NCBI GenBank assembly: GCA_029204225.1
Contig: CM055100.1
Location: 51,273,260-51,337,259, forward strand
Direction: 5' to 3'
DNA: 64,000 nt
Source of the DNA: Diphasiastrum complanatum
Taxonomy: Eukaryota > Streptophyta > Lycopodiopsida > Lycopodiales > Lycopodiaceae
Shown here one piece after another: positions 1 to 12,071 of this stretch. Below the pieces are notes generated by a model, which was not told where the DNA came from, did no database searches, and saw only the letters and a program-made list of their open reading frames with translations. A program made the position numbers and the translations under genes. Position 1 is the stretch's first letter. Each line of letters opens with the position of its first letter.

Positions 1-1310
1 ATATGGTGTCGACTATTTCAACACATATTTGTCCATGGTGAAAATGACAAGCATAAGGCTACTCCTTGCATATGCCACACAGTACAATCTGGAAATTCAC
101 CAGATTGACAGCCTTTTTCCATGGAGATCTAGAGAGGAAATCTTCATGAAGCAACCTGAAGGCTATGAAGACCCCGACAATAGACAATATGTCTGTCGAT
201 TGCAGAGATGCATCTACGGTCTAAAACAGGCATCGCGAGCCTGGTAAAAGCTTGATGGTCTTCTGAAGTCTCTAGACTTCAACCCTACTCAACCATACTG
301 TAATGTCTACATCAAAAGAGTAGGAAATGAGTTTGTGATATTGACCATTTTCGTGGATGATTCATTGATGATAGAAATTCCTTGAAGCTGATCAAAAACA
401 CGAAGAGGCAGATTTTTGAAAGCTATGAAATCACAGATCTTGGAGAAGCAACAAAATGCCTAGGAGACCAGAAGAGATCAAACAAATGCAAAATGCACTT
501 GAGTCAGTCAGAATACGCCAGAAAAGTGTTGAAGCAGTACCACATGATGGACTGCAAAGAAAAGCCACACCAATGATAGTTGGAGCCAAGCTCATGAAAC
601 AAGATTGCCCAAAAACAGAAGAGGAAGAACAGAAGATGGCAGGTATACCCTATCAGAACTTAATCGGGAGTCTGATATACTTGACAATTTGTACCAAACC
701 GGATCTGCCTTCTCTGTTTACGCATTGAGCCAATTCTGTTCCAATCTTGGTCTAGCACATTGGCAAATGGCCAAACGAGTCCTACAGTATCTGAAGGGTA
801 CCCAGAATATTGGATTAACCTACAGAGCTAGAAACAAGGAGAAAGGATTCGAGTTGTATCACTACAGTAATGCGAGTTGGGCGAGTTGCAAGGATGACAG
901 CAAGTCCATTACTGGAGGATGTACGATAGTGTTCGGAGCTGCAATCAGTTGGATATGCAAAAATCAAATTCTGGTAGCTCAATCCTCTTGCGAATTTGAG
1001 TATGTCGCAGCCTCGAAAGTGGCGAATGAGGTAGTGTGGCTGCGGATGATGTTGGAGGCAATCGGGATACCACAAGAGGGGCCAAGCACAATGATGATGG
1101 ACTCCTAGAGTGTCATCTATCTGTCCCAGGATCCTATCTTCCATTCAAAGACGAAGGACATTCCTCTGAAGTATCATCACATTCGAGATTTGATTTCGAA
1201 AGGAGAGCTCCAGGTCAGTTCATAAAATCAGAAAGTATGATTGCAGATCTCCTCACGAAAGCGCTCGACAAGCCACTCTTTACCAGCAAAGAGAGGCGAT
1301 TGGATTGAAC
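1..1310 (+). pseudogene. Ty1/copia pol fragment A: reverse transcriptase and RNase H
   Basis: This is the 3' half of a Ty1/copia polyprotein; the window opens inside the reverse transcriptase. Visible motifs are EIFMKQPEGYEDP and YGLKQASRAW (up to 246), an FVDD catalytic box near 351-362 where copia normally has YVDD, GSLIYLT near 667, and an RNase H region with NASWASCKDDSKSITGG (868-918). The usual EAEY box reads EFEY. A final KALDKPLF block ends near 1308. The frame is broken: a stop follows RAW at 247, and there are frame changes near 120, 380, 560 and 1105. The protein would copy RNA to cDNA and degrade the RNA strand in the particle. It is not functional here. The copia assignment is firm; the left part of the element lies outside the window. 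Confidence 0.85.
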
Positions 1311-1338
1311 GAACAAAGCTGCAAGGTTCAAGAGGGAG

Positions 1339-1912
1339 TGTCAGAAATGGTGAACTCCTGCAACTTTGTCTCAGCACGAGCAAGACACGAAGGTCGAACG
1401 AAAAAAATTTGCGACAGTCAACGTGTCTTTGACTCAAAGCACGAACGATTTGCGAATCAATCGCGATTCGTAAACCTCCAGAAACCGCAAAGCACAAAAT
1501 GGACACAAAATGAAAACTACGAAAAGAACGAAACACATACAAAGATGAAATCTTACACATTGTCAGCTGGCAGCTCAACGGCTTCATGCCTAGCTGAAAA
1601 TGAATAGCAACGACGGAGAATAACTAACTAGTTGATTTGCATTAACTAGTCTTGTGATTCTACGTTTAGCTATCTTGTAAACTCCACACAATGAAGGTAT
1701 AAACGATCCTCTCTGGATCATAACAAGAAGAGAGATAGTAATACAGAGATATGTAAGAAATAGAGAGAGGACATAGCGAATAGAGTAAGAAAGCAAAAAA
1801 TACCATAGTTGTGCATGAAAGTCTGCCAACGAACAAAACACAGCGAAAGAGCAGAGAGTCATTCCGCCAATGAGCGAGACACTGACGATCTCGCTCTAAA
1901 ACCAAACTGACA
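1339..1912 (+). repeat. Probable 3' LTR of copia fragment A
   Basis: The polypurine tract AGAGGGAG (1331-1338) directly follows the pol end and is followed by TGTCAG, a normal LTR start. A matching inverted end CTGACA occurs at 1907-1912, giving about 574 bp. The right boundary is uncertain because AATAAA-containing sequence continues to about 1980, so the LTR could be longer. There is no second LTR in the window to compare with. Confidence 0.5.
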
Positions 1913-2108
1913 ATATAGTCACTCTATTTCGTGTATCTCTTGGCCTTGTGTTGTGTCTCTTGATTGCTAGCAATAAAATATGTCTGTGATGCGTCGTCGA
2001 GTGACTAAGATCCCATAAGAGCTTTTGCACGAAAAGAAAATTCAAAGACAAAAAATTGTTCTCGAATCAGAAGAGAGATGAACACGACACACAAGAAAAA
2101 ACTTACTA

Positions 2109-3385
2109 AATATACTTGGTTGTAATCTACTTTCTTCAAAAGCTATGGTATTTAATCACTTCTAATCTTCAATCTTATGTTGAGAAACAGTTTTCTTTCA
2201 AAGTTAAAGCTTTAAGATGTGATAGAGGAGGTGATTACATCTCCAACAAGTTTCATGAATATTGTGAAGGTGAAGGAATAAAGAGAGAATTTTCTTGTGC
2301 TTATTCTTCATCTCCAAAATGAGTTGTTGCGAGGAAAAACGATCTTTATGTGAATGTGTTAAAGCAAATCCGAGTTGAAGCTTCTTTGGTAGATCACCTT
2401 AGAGTTTTTGGATGTGCTTGCTTTGTTCATGTACCCTTGGAAACAAGGAAAAGAGGATGATCCTAATTCTATTAAAGGGATCATGGTTGGATATGCTTCC
2501 AACAAGAAAGCTTATAGAATCTATGTTCCCTCTACCTCAACTACAATTGAGAGTAGGGATGTTATATTCCATGAGGATCAAAAATACATTTTTGAGGAGG
2601 CCGAGTTTAAAGTTCTCAAAAAGATACTCCAATAATCACCCTTGAAGACTATCATGGAGAGATGGGGCCTGAGAATTGAGGAGGAGTCATCTCGAATCTT
2701 TTCACCAAGGAGGTCTCAAAGAGAAAGATCCGAGCCCAGGAGAATTACTTATGAGATAGAGGCAAGCAAGTGGAACTCAACTCCACTAATTGTGCTTTAT
2801 TTTATTTCACATGAGGAGCCAAAGGATGTATATGATGCACTCAATTCGATGGAATGGTATCTTGCCATGAAGGAGGGAATATGATGCTTTGATGGCCAAC
2901 AAGACCTTGTGGATCTTCCATCCAGCAGGGGAAAAACGAGTTTGAGTGCATGATCTTGGTAACTTGCATTACGCTTTAGGAATAGAAAGCTATTATATCT
3001 TCTCAATCTACTTTCATTTGTCAAGAGAAGTATGCTAATTCTATTCTATAAAGATTTCATATGGTAGATGCAAAAGCTTGTGATACACGTAAGGAGTCTC
3101 ATGTAAAGCTAACTATAAGAGGTAATGAAAGATCCTTCAAGGACATTTACTCTCTATAGAAAGCTAGTTGGCTTCACAAATCTATCTAACCCATTACTAG
3201 ACCAGATCTAAGCTATTGTGTTGGAAGATTGAGTCAATTCATGCAAGATCCTAGTCAGGAGCATTGGAAGCTAGAAAAAACGAGTTTCATCATTGGAACT
3301 CGAGAGCTGATACTTGCCACCATCCACAAAACAAAATCGCTCAAGTTATTTAGTGAGGAAGACATGTGTCCCATGGCTGAATGAA
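2109..3385 (+). pseudogene. Ty1/copia pol fragment B: integrase remnant joined to RNase H remnant
   Basis: A second, unrelated copia remnant. It starts in the integrase core with FKVKALRCDRGGDYIS near 2200, which carries the second catalytic aspartate region. It continues through the VFGCACFVHVP and RDVIFHEDQ region (2400-2600) into a linker and the start of reverse transcriptase (EWYLAMKEG, 2851-2878). A frameshift near 2880 and stops follow. Most of the reverse transcriptase is missing; RNase H-side motifs such as SYCVGRLSQFMQDPSQEHW appear at about 3211-3267. It belongs to the same family as the copia remnant at 53.9-56.9 kb, since both share the VPLETR and EDQ block. It is dead by deletion and frameshift. 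Confidence 0.75.
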
Positions 3386-3925
3386 AGTTGTTACTGTTTC
3401 AGATAGACATGATCGGTTTTTTTGTAAGAAATTTTCAATATTTTTACTAGGTGTTAAGGCAGATCTGTGCCATTCTAACCTTTCGTAAAAACTACGTATC
3501 TTACCACATTTCCATGTGGTCTAAGACCGTTTTATTGGAGTTCCTAATGTTAGGTTTCTGACAGGAATTTCTTTAAGAATCATTTAGTTACTTTTGCATT
3601 TTTGGAGAGTACTACCTTTTTTCTAAAGTTGTTTCTTTTGAAAAAGAGGGTTAAAACGTATCAATTGTGAAGGTGTAAGAAATACTTAACCCATTCTTGT
3701 TCGTGCATCTTAAGAATTTGTATATGAATCAATAAAGAGAAGTCACACTTGAATGTTTGTCGATGAGGCTTCTTGAGAGGCTGCCATCGTTGTTTTCCTG
3801 CAAAAAGTTTTTCTTTATATCATAATGAAAAAAAATAGTTTGTTTAGTCCATAGTTACATTCAAGACTAAAAAACGTTTAGATAAAGTGCAAGAATGTGT
3901 CACATCGTCTGCTTTATGACGTTTC
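3386..3925. other. Non-coding stretch, nothing recognised
   Basis: AT-rich sequence between two oppositely oriented copia fragments. It may be the worn LTR of fragment B, but no LTR ends, target duplication or coding homology could be seen. Confidence 0.4.
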
Positions 3926-3929
3926 AATT

Positions 3930-4470
3930 AGTGACATACCTTTTCTTTGAGTACGATAATGCACTGTTCGAGTAATGAACTAGAGCGTAGAAGGGATATC
4001 CTCAGTTTGTGGTTGAACGATCGTACGTCTGGGCCTATCGATGGTGAATGAATTTGTTGAACAAACTCCTGCATTTGTTGCTTCTGCTTGAAATCATAAT
4101 ATTTGTCTTCAAGGAAGACAACATCTTGGCTGACCTGTATCAGCATCAAAAATACAATATTGTTGAATAGCCAATGAAAATGTACTTACACTTTCTTACA
4201 TGGTCAAGCTTCTTCCTCGGATCAGACGATATTTGTGTGTAACAGAGGCATTCAAATACACATAGGTATTTCAGACTTGGTTTGTACCCGTAGTAGGCTT
4301 CAGACGGAGTTTTGGAGTCAATTGTCTTCGTACTGGAGTAGTTTTTCAGATAGCAAGCTGTGGATATTGCTTCAACCCAAAATTTTTATGGGTAGCAGAG
4401 CATCGACTGTCATGAATTGTGCAGCTTTCAACAAGGTTCAATTCTTTCATTCTACTACTCCGTTTTTGTT
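3930..4470 (-). pseudogene. Ty1/copia integrase C-terminal fragment (minus strand)
   Basis: Read on the minus strand, about 4470 to 4200 gives copia integrase features: a KNFGLKQYP block, then after a frame change DSKTPSEAYYGYKPSL, YLCVFECLCY and DPRKKLDHV. After about 60 bases without homology, 4134-3940 gives VSQDVVFLEDKYYDF, the typical segment between integrase and reverse transcriptase. The last piece happens to be flanked by AG and GT and so resembles an exon, but its content is retroviral-type. It is broken by frameshifts and truncated on both sides. Its right end abuts gypsy sequence in the opposite direction. Confidence 0.7.
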
Positions 4471-4499
4471 GTGAAGCTTGTAGTGAATTAATGGTGTAC

Positions 4500-5036
4500 C
4501 AATTTTGAGTCTCAATGAACTTCTTCGCGATGAGTCCGTGAGTGGACCACCTGAACTCGAGGCGATTGTTAATAGCCGGCAAAGGACTCTCAAAACAGGG
4601 CAAGACACTATGTTGATCTATCTCGGAGGCACAAGGTATTTCATGGTCAATGACTGGGTGTTTTTGAGAGTCCCCAGTCACTCTAGGGGCTTGAAAACTA
4701 TAAACTATGCAAAGTTGGCACCTACGTATTGCGGTCCTTGTAAGGTTATCCAAGTGATAAACAAGGTCGCATACAAAGTAGACCTTCCAACTAACGTTGG
4801 AATTCATCATGTTTTCTACATTAGTAAGTTGAAACCCTCGTGGAGGTTGGGGAGACCCTGGTCCCTGTGAAAGATCTAGTGGAACTTCTTCGTGATGAGT
4901 CCGTGAGTGGACCACCTGAACTCGAGGTGATTGTTAATAGCCAGCAGAGGACTCTACGGAGTAGAGTGCCTTTGGGGTTTTTTTTGTCAGGCAGAGGGGC
5001 AAATCAGAGAGGAGGATATCTGAGAAAAGGAGGTTG
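4500..5036 (+). pseudogene. Ty3/gypsy integrase C-terminus with chromodomain-like tail, internally duplicated
   Basis: The segment 4606-4870 encodes the end of a gypsy integrase (NDWVFLRV, YCGPCKVIQVINKVAYKVDL, GIHHVFYISKLKPS). The tail 4880-5036 corresponds to the chromodomain-linked end seen intact at 11580-11741. An approximately 85-bp block (starting GAACTTCTTCGCGATGAG at 4518) is duplicated at 4881-4965. The last part is frameshifted, so the chromodomain sequence is lost. This is the shorter copy of the gypsy tail at 11.3-11.74 kb, and both are followed by the same LTR and the same copia insertion. Confidence 0.8.
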
Positions 5037-5100
5037 ATCTCCAGAAGAATTATCCAAATTTTTTTCTACAAGGATAAATTTAAGTTTTAGGGGGAAGGAA

Positions 5101-5374
5101 TATTACATACTATGTAACTAGCAGTACTTCAGACCCCTATTGGTCAATTCAGTGTTGGGGGCTAAATGGCAAGTTTCTTTGGATAAGGGTTACCCTTAGG
5201 ATTAAGGGTATGTGTCTTTGGATAAGGACAAGCAAGTGACTATACCTTGGTCGGAGGTATGGAGTCATGTGACCCTTGGATAAGAAGGTACCCTTAGAAT
5301 TAAGGGTAGTGTCTTAGATTAACGTACTAGTGTCCTTCGTTAAGAGCAAGTAGGTGTCTATGCCTTGGATGGAG
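5101..5374 (+). repeat. Gypsy 3' LTR fragment, interrupted by copia insertion
   Basis: A purine tract AGGGGGAAGGAA ends at 5100 and is followed by TATTACATAC, matching TGTTACATAC in the second copy at 11797. The LTR contains repeated CCTTGGATAAGG-type blocks. It stops at 5374, where copia LTR sequence begins, exactly as at 12071 in the other copy. Confidence 0.7.
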
Positions 5375-5470
5375 TGTAGGAGAAATGGTAACAATTCTTC
5401 CTCAGAGAACACGATGAAAGTTTGAATAAATCAAACTAATATCAGTGTCTTCAATCGAGTCTAATTCTGA
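5375..5470 (-). repeat. Truncated copia LTR end
   Basis: About 95 bp beginning TGTAGGAGAAATGGTAAC. It matches the LTR ends at 12072 and 17335. At about 5470 it jumps straight into pol 3' sequence equivalent to about 13205, so roughly 1.1 kb of LTR and pol end is deleted. Confidence 0.7.
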
Positions 5471-8400
5471 TTTGTGTATGGAAGACTGCCTTCAGTATCT
5501 TCTTCTCGACTAAGTCTCGAAAAACATGATACTTGATAGCTATTGTCTCGTTTTTGAGTGAAATACAAGATCTTTCATAAGACAGATTGTGGAAGTGTTA
5601 TCCATTAACAAGACATAAAGTTCAGAATAAATTCATCAAATCCTTCCAACATCTGTTTGATCCAGATCAGCTCGTTTGCCATCTTGGCAACTACTACATA
5701 TTTCGCTTCACAGAAAGATTGAGCTACTACTGTTTGCTTCTTGCTTATCTAGAGTATGACTGAGCCAGATACTAGAGTACAACCTCCTGCAATACTTTTG
5801 TTATCATCCTTTATGGATGGCCCAACTTGTGTCACTGTAAGATTTGATGTGAAATCCAGCTTCCTTCAAATAATACAGGTCCATAGTCTTTTGTTTCCTG
5901 GAGATATTGTAGTACTCTCCTTGCTAACTTCCAATGCAATGATCCTAGGTTTTGATTATATTGGCTCAGCCCTGTATACTGCAAACGCTATATCTGGTCT
6001 GGTGTTGTCTGCTAGATATATTAGTGATCCAATCAGCCTAGGTGTATTGGCCATTCGCTTCTCTTCTTCGAGAGTCTACAAACAATCTTAGTATTGTTCC
6101 AGATATCATGGGAGTATGCACACCTTTGCATTCGAGCATATTGAAGTTTTCAATGATCTTTTGAGTGTACTTTTGTTGGTGAAGATACAACTTACCACCT
6201 TCAAAGTCTCTTTGGATCTACAAGCCTAGATATATTTTGCTTCTCCTAGGTCAGCAATCTCAAATATTTTAGAAATGTCACTTTTGACATCTGAAATTAG
6301 CTTCTCTCTTCTTGAGAAGATAAGCGTGTCATCAACATAGACAGGTAGAATGACTATTTCATTTTGAACATTCTTGATATAGACATTTGATTCAGCAAAT
6401 AGAGGTTTGAAGCCTAAGGAACGTAGTGCTTTGTCCTTATTTTTATACCATTGTCTTGCTGCTTGTTTCAGAACATAAATGTGACATCCGTATTCTGGAT
6501 ATTCTTGGCTTACAAAACTAAGTGGTTGGTCCATGAATAAGTCTTTTTCCAATCTGTGTGCAAGAAAGTAGTATTCTCATCCACAATATGGATTTTTAGA
6601 TCATGAGCCACTGCATACGGGAATAACAAACAAATTGATATATGTTTGAATACCAGTGAGAAAGTATCAGTGTAGTCGATTCAATACTTCTGTGAAAATC
6701 CTTTAGAACCAAGCTTGCTTTGTATCTGATGTTTTCTCCATCAGGACTTGTTTTGATCTTGTAGATCCACTTGCATTTGACTGGTTTTCTTCCATCAGGA
6801 ATAGGTGCAAGTTTCCATACATTGTTCTTATACATGGATGACATTTCATCCTCCATTGCTTGAATCTAGCAATCTTTATTTGGTCCATCAATAGCTGTCT
6901 CGAATATTTGAGGTTCGTCAAAGAAACCACAAAATTTGATGGCTATATTAAAAACATCCTGACCATACCTTTTTGGTGGTTTTTGTTGTTTGTCATATCT
7001 TCTCACAGGTGGTTTCGAGTTTGATTTTTCAGGCTTCAAATTCAATTCTGATTCGACCTTGTCTGCTGGAATTCAAACTGGTGATTCGAGTCTGTCAGGT
7101 ACTCGATCTTGAACTCTCTTTGAATTTGGTAATTCTCTTTCATCTTCTGCTTGTTTTACTTTTGTCGTCGTTGTAGCTCATGATAGTTTTTGAGAATTTC
7201 ATAGCCGACTAGAACACTATCCGCTATGTATTTTGACTCATCAAATTTGACATCTCGAACAATTTTTACTCTACCAGTTTCGGTCGAGTACATAGACATG
7301 ATAATATGACGAATGTAACTCGAATCCTACCAAAAAAATCTTGTTATGTCTTTTCATCAAGTTTCTTTCTTAGTTTGTCTGATATATACACTGCGCATCC
7401 GAATGTCCAAACATGTGCAAGATTTGGCTTCGACTTCCACCATATTTCATGAGGAGTTTTATCTGGTATTCGAGATTTCAGAATACGATTCTGAAGATAG
7501 TTTGACGTAGCCACTGCTTCTGCTCACGACTGTTTTGGTGCTTTCGCATGAGCCATCATACACCTTGTAGCTTCCATAAGTATACGATTCCTTCGTTTAG
7601 GTATTCCATTGTGCTGAGGTGTGTATGATGCAGTCTTTTGTATGCATAATACCTTGATCAGTACAGTAAGTTTTAAATTCATTGGAAATATTCTCACTTC
7701 CATGATCTGCACAAATCTACTTCAACTTATTGTCAGTATGCTTTTCAGCCCAATTTGTATACTCAACGAATTTTTCGAAAGTTTCAGATTTTGCACGTAT
7801 AAAGTATACCACAGCGAACTTGCTGAAGTCATCAATAAATGTAATGAAGTACTTTGCATCACCCAACGACAATATTCCGAATGGTCAACAAATATCTGAA
7901 TGCACAATTTCAAGTACCTTAGTTGCTTTATAAACATCCTTACTGAAAGGTGTTCTAGTCATCTTGTCTTTAAGACAAGATTCGCGGGTAGTTCGAATAT
8001 CTCTACTTTTGATTTTGACTCCTTCAATTCTCTGACTCTTGTTGGTTTTGTACAAGGTTTCCATGTTCATGTGACATAGCCTCTTGTGCCACAATATATC
8101 TGTCGATTCTTGAGTTTGATTGGCTTGTTCAATTTGAGCTCAAATGTTCAAGTAATACAAATTCCTTCTCTGTTGCCTTTAGTAACTAGATTATCAGAAT
8201 CTTCCTCGAACAGTTTACAAGACTTCTTTGTAAAAGTTACTGACATGCCTGTATCGACTATCTTTGCTACGGATAGAAGATCTTTGTCAAGAGTAGGGAC
8301 ATAGAGAACTTCCTCCAGTTTTTTGTCACCTTGATTCGTGTCCAGCCATAGTACACCAATTTCCATCACCCACGTGTTTAGCCATAGTACACCAGTTCCA

Positions 8401-8785
8401 TCACCCACGTGTTTAGAACATACTCGAAGTATAATGAATCTCGAATAGTTTGTCTTCTTGTACTCAGATAATATTTTTTTCGAGAAAACAAAATGTGAGG
8501 TGGCTCCCGAATCAAGTACTACTTCTCAAATTTTAGAATTTGTTGAACAGTATTGATCAGCACTAACATAAGCTGCTGAGTTCTCTGTTGTCCTGTCTTC
8601 TGCTGTTCTAGAGCATTCTGCTTTGTCTTCGACATAGTTTGAATATGAAGGTTCGCTTTGATTCTGCTCCTTTTTGTTTCTGGGATTCTGATAACAGTCT
8701 ACTGCTGCATGACCCATTTATGACAATGAATACATTCAATATTTGGATTTAACCAACACTTATCTTCTGTGTGATCTGATCTAAA
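5471..8785 (-). pseudogene. Ty1/copia internal region, copy 1 (gag zinc knuckle to RNase H)
   Basis: Minus-strand copia polyprotein, broken by many stops and frameshifts. Reading right to left: the zinc-knuckle end (8.7 kb), a protease/linker region, the GAG-pre-integrase segment MWHKRLCHMN (8094), integrase with TPQHNGIPKRRNRIL (about 7610), and the RT start KNNVWKLAPIPDGRKPVKCK (6840-6780). RT motifs DQPLSFVSQEYPEYG and VYVDDTLIFSRREK (about 6340) keep the YVDD catalytic box. The integrase GVxER glutamate is lost (PKRRNR). It ends abruptly at about 8785 against gypsy sequence, inside gag. It is a paralogous, shorter copy of the element at 12.07-17.7 kb. Activity is excluded by the lesions. 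Confidence 0.85.
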
Positions 8786-8799
8786 CATGAATTTAATTT

Positions 8800-9735
8800 T
8801 ATTATGAAGAATTTTAATTTTAAAGTTTATTTATGTTTTCATAATGATAGCATTTGTTACAATGATGAAGAACTTAACATAAGTGCCATGAATATACCCA
8901 GTGAGAACAATACAGAATTTGAAGGCTATAATGAACTTAGGCAGGAATTCAATGATGTTTTTTTAGACCTTCCTATAGGTTTACCACCAGAAAGAACAGT
9001 TGATCATAAAATTGACCTAATACTTGGAGCAATTTCAATCGCACAGCGTCCTTATAGGATGAGTGCATCGGAAGAGGATGAGGTAGGTAGGTATTTACAT
9101 GATTACTTTAAAAAGAGGTGGGTACAACCTAGTAAGTCTCCTTGGCATCACCAATGGTTCTGGTCGCCAAGAAGGATGGGACTATAAGGTTTTGCATCGA
9201 CTATAAGAAATTGAACAAGGTAACCGTTAAGAATAGATATCCACTGCCGCAGATGGTTGATATAATAGACTATCTTGGTGGTGCTGGGTACTTTACCAAA
9301 ATAGATCTAAGATCGAACTACCATCAGATACGCATTAAGGCAAAAGATATACCAAAAACCAGATTTCGAGCTTGTTTTGGTCACTACGAATTTTTGTTGT
9401 TGCCTTTTAGTTTGACTCCAATAGATGCCATATTTGAGAAGATTCGTAGTGGTATTCTTAGATGATATCCAAGTGTTCAGTAAGATTTTGCGGAACATAA
9501 AGAGTATCTTAGGATTGTCTTGGACATCTAAGAAGGGAAAAGCTCTTTGCCAAGAGTCTAAGTGTGACTTTTTTGCTAAGGAGTTGTCCTACTTGGGGCA
9601 TAAGATTTTCAAACAAGGAGTGGAGATTGAGGCAATTGTATCCAGAGGGTTATTAATTGGCCTATTCTCACTACAGTTCGGGAAATCAAGTCTTTCTTGG
9701 GGTTTCTAGGATTTTTCCGTTGACATATTCCCCAA
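8800..9735 (+). pseudogene. Ty3/gypsy (chromovirus) reverse transcriptase
   Basis: The start corresponds to the protease-RT linker ([20 protein letters not shown], 8952-9011). RT motifs follow: [25 protein letters not shown] (9152-9211), NRYPLPQMVDIIDYLGGAGY and FTKIDLRSNYHQIRI (9292-9336). The catalytic box is seen as FVVVFLDDI (about 9443-9470) instead of YLDDI. A frameshift near 9160 and a deletion/frameshift near 9430-9445 remove the conserved segment before the catalytic box. A further frame loss occurs near 9640. The enzyme would synthesise cDNA primed by tRNA; it is dead here. The left edge at about 8786 is a breakpoint with copia copy 1. Confidence 0.85.
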
Positions 9736-9765
9736 TTTGCTCGATTAGCATTTTCTCTTACCCAG

Positions 9766-10260
9766 GTGTTGAAAAGCTATAAGAAGCTGAGCCGGAGGGC
9801 TAAGAGTCCACTAGTGGTGTGGACGGAGGATATGAATAATTGTTTTGAGTTGCTTAAAAAAAGTGTCACTTCAGCACCAATACTAATCATTGGCAATTCT
9901 AATAAGGCTTTTGTGGTTAGGACCGATGCCGGTGATTATGCTATTGAAGTTGTTTTGATGCAAGATGGACATCCTGTGGCTTATGAAAGCAACAAACTCA
10001 ATCCTGCTCATTCTAGATATTGTACCTATGAGAAGGAATTATTTGCAATTGTTCATTCCTTGAAAATTTGGCAACATTATTTGTATGGAGCCAGATTTGA
10101 AGTTTGACGGACCATCAGACTTTTCGATATTTTTGTGATGCTATAGATTTAAAGGGGTGGCAAGCTAGATGGGCTGAGCTGATGCAAATCTTTGACTTTT
10201 ATATACGTTATTGTAAAGGAAGTCAAAATACTCTAGCGGATGCTTTGAGTCGGTTATTGG
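9766..10260 (+). pseudogene. Ty3/gypsy RNase H
   Basis: RNase H domain following the RT. Catalytic positions are recognisable: RTDAGDYAIEV (about 9920-9952), YEKELFAIVHSLKIWQHYL (10028-10084), TDHQTFRYF after a stop at 10105-10107, and the ADALSRL end (10237-10257). One TGA interrupts the frame between the second and third blocks, so the domain could not be made without readthrough. It lies between the RT and integrase modules in the standard gypsy order. Confidence 0.85.
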
Positions 10261-10418
10261 TTATTAATCAGTTGTGCTATACTGTTATAAAACCGTGGTT
10301 GTTTCAGTCTCTTCAAGGACTATATGAGTCCGATCCCTTTTTTGGAAAGTATTGGCAACAAGTACTTTTGGGGGTCGATTCAGATTTGCAAGATTCCTCA
10401 AATTAGGGAAAGACTGAA

Positions 10419-11741
10419 ATGGATTTTCTAATTCAAAACAGGATTTTGTTTTGTAAAGGAAAGGTGTGTGTACCGGAGAATGACACTATAAGGGCCCAAA
10501 TCTTGCATGAGTGTCATAATAGTCCATGCCCAGGACATCTGGGTATACAAAGAACAGTTGACTTAGTTCGAAGACAATTTTGGTGGCCTAAGATGAAAAG
10601 TTAGGTAAAGGCCTATTATGTACTTAAATGTACTAAGTTCCAGTTAAATAAAGCAGAGAGGCTAAAAGCTCGTGGCCCATTACATCCTTTAGATATTCCT
10701 ACTGGAAAGTGAGAAAGTATATCTATGGATATTGTGGTTGGACTTCCACGTATAGGGAAGGGCCACGATTCGGTTTGGGTCACTGTTGACAGACTTACAA
10801 AGTTTGCTCAATTTATCCCAACGAAAGCTACTGTTAAAGCTTCAAAACTAGCTCAATTGTTTGTTGAGAAGCTTTTTCAACTATACGGGCTGCCTTGCGA
10901 TATTGTCAATGACCGTGACCCAAATTTCACTAGGAATTTTTGGCAAGCGGTATTTAAAAAGTTGGAAACAACTTTAAGTTTGAGTTCTACAGATCATCCA
11001 AAATCAGACGGTCAAACGAAAAGGACCAATCAGATGATGGAGGATATGCTTCAAGCATATGTGGGCCATCGGCAGTCTAATTGGGAACAATACCTTCCAC
11101 TAGTGGAATTTGCATATAACAATGCAAAACATTCAGCTACCGGATTCAACCCTTTCATGCTTATGTATGGTTTTCAACCTCGATCACCAATTAGTGTTGG
11201 CATGAAAAACCTACGGTGCAAGCCGCAACTGATTTCCTTGCAGATATGCAAGAAATGTTACAACTAGCTAAAGATAGCTTAAGAGGTGCCCAAGATAGGG
11301 CAAGGCACTATGTTGACCTATCTCGGAGGCACAAGGTATTCAAGGTCAACGACTGGGTGTTTTTGAGTCCCTAGTCACTCTAGGGGCTTGAAAACTATTA
11401 AGTGTGCAAAGTTGGCGTCTAGGTATTGCGGTCATTTTAAGGTTATCCAAGTGATAAACAAGGTCGCATACAAAGTAGACCTTCCAGCTAACGTTGGAAT
11501 TCATCATGTTTTCCACGTTAGTAAGTTGAATCCCTCGTTGGGGGTTGGAGAGACCCTGGTCCCTGTGAAAGATCTAGTGGAACTTCTTTGTGATGAGTCC
11601 GTGAGTGGACCACCTGAACCTGAGGCGATTGTTAATAGCTGGCAGAGGACTCTACAAAGTAGAGTGCATCGGGAATTTTTAGTCAGGTGGAGGGGCAAAT
11701 CAGAAGAGGAGGATACCTGGGAAAAGGAGGCTGATCTCTAG
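10419..11741 (+). pseudogene. Ty3/gypsy integrase with C-terminal chromodomain
   Basis: The zinc-binding part reads HECHNSPCPGHLGIQRTVD (10509-10565), but the second cysteine pair is reduced to KCTKF (one cysteine lost). The core contains MDIVVGLPRIGKG (first D), VNDRDPNFTRNFW (second D) and SDGQTKRTNQ (11008-11037). The conserved QTER glutamate reads K, so the DDE triad is broken. After a frameshift near 11230-11390 comes the C-terminal KVIQVINKVAYKVDL, then the chromodomain EFLVRWRGKSEEEDTW (11675-11722). The chromodomain places the element among chromoviruses, whose integrases use it to target heterochromatin. Stops occur at 10602 and 10710. Confidence 0.88.
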
Positions 11742-11796
11742 AAGAACTATCCAATTTTTTTCCTACAAGGAAAAATTTAAGTTTAGGTGGAAGGAA

Positions 11797-12071
11797 TGTT
11801 ACATACCTATGTAACTAGCAGTACTTCAGACCCCTATTGGTCCATTCAGTGTTGGGGCTAAATGGCAAATTACCCTTGGATAAGGGTTACCCTTAGGATT
11901 AAGGGTATGTGCCTTTGGATAAGGACAGACAAGTGACTATACCTTGGTCGGAGGTATGGAGTTACGTGACCCTTGGATAAGGGGTACCCTTAGGATTAAG
12001 GATAGGTGTCTTAGATTAAGGTACTAGTGCCCTTGGTTAAGGACAAGTAGGTGTCTATGCCTTGGATGGAG
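11797..12071 (+). repeat. Gypsy 3' LTR fragment, second copy
   Basis: The purine tract AGGTGGAAGGAA ends at 11796 and is followed by TGTTACATACC. The LTR holds several CCTTGGATAAGG-like short repeats. It is cut at 12071/12072 by the copia LTR, the same junction as at 5374/5375. Confidence 0.75.

Noticed and set aside
4346-4915. 189-residue minus frame
   Set aside because: It runs across the junction of a copia fragment and antisense gypsy sequence; neither part is in its proper frame.
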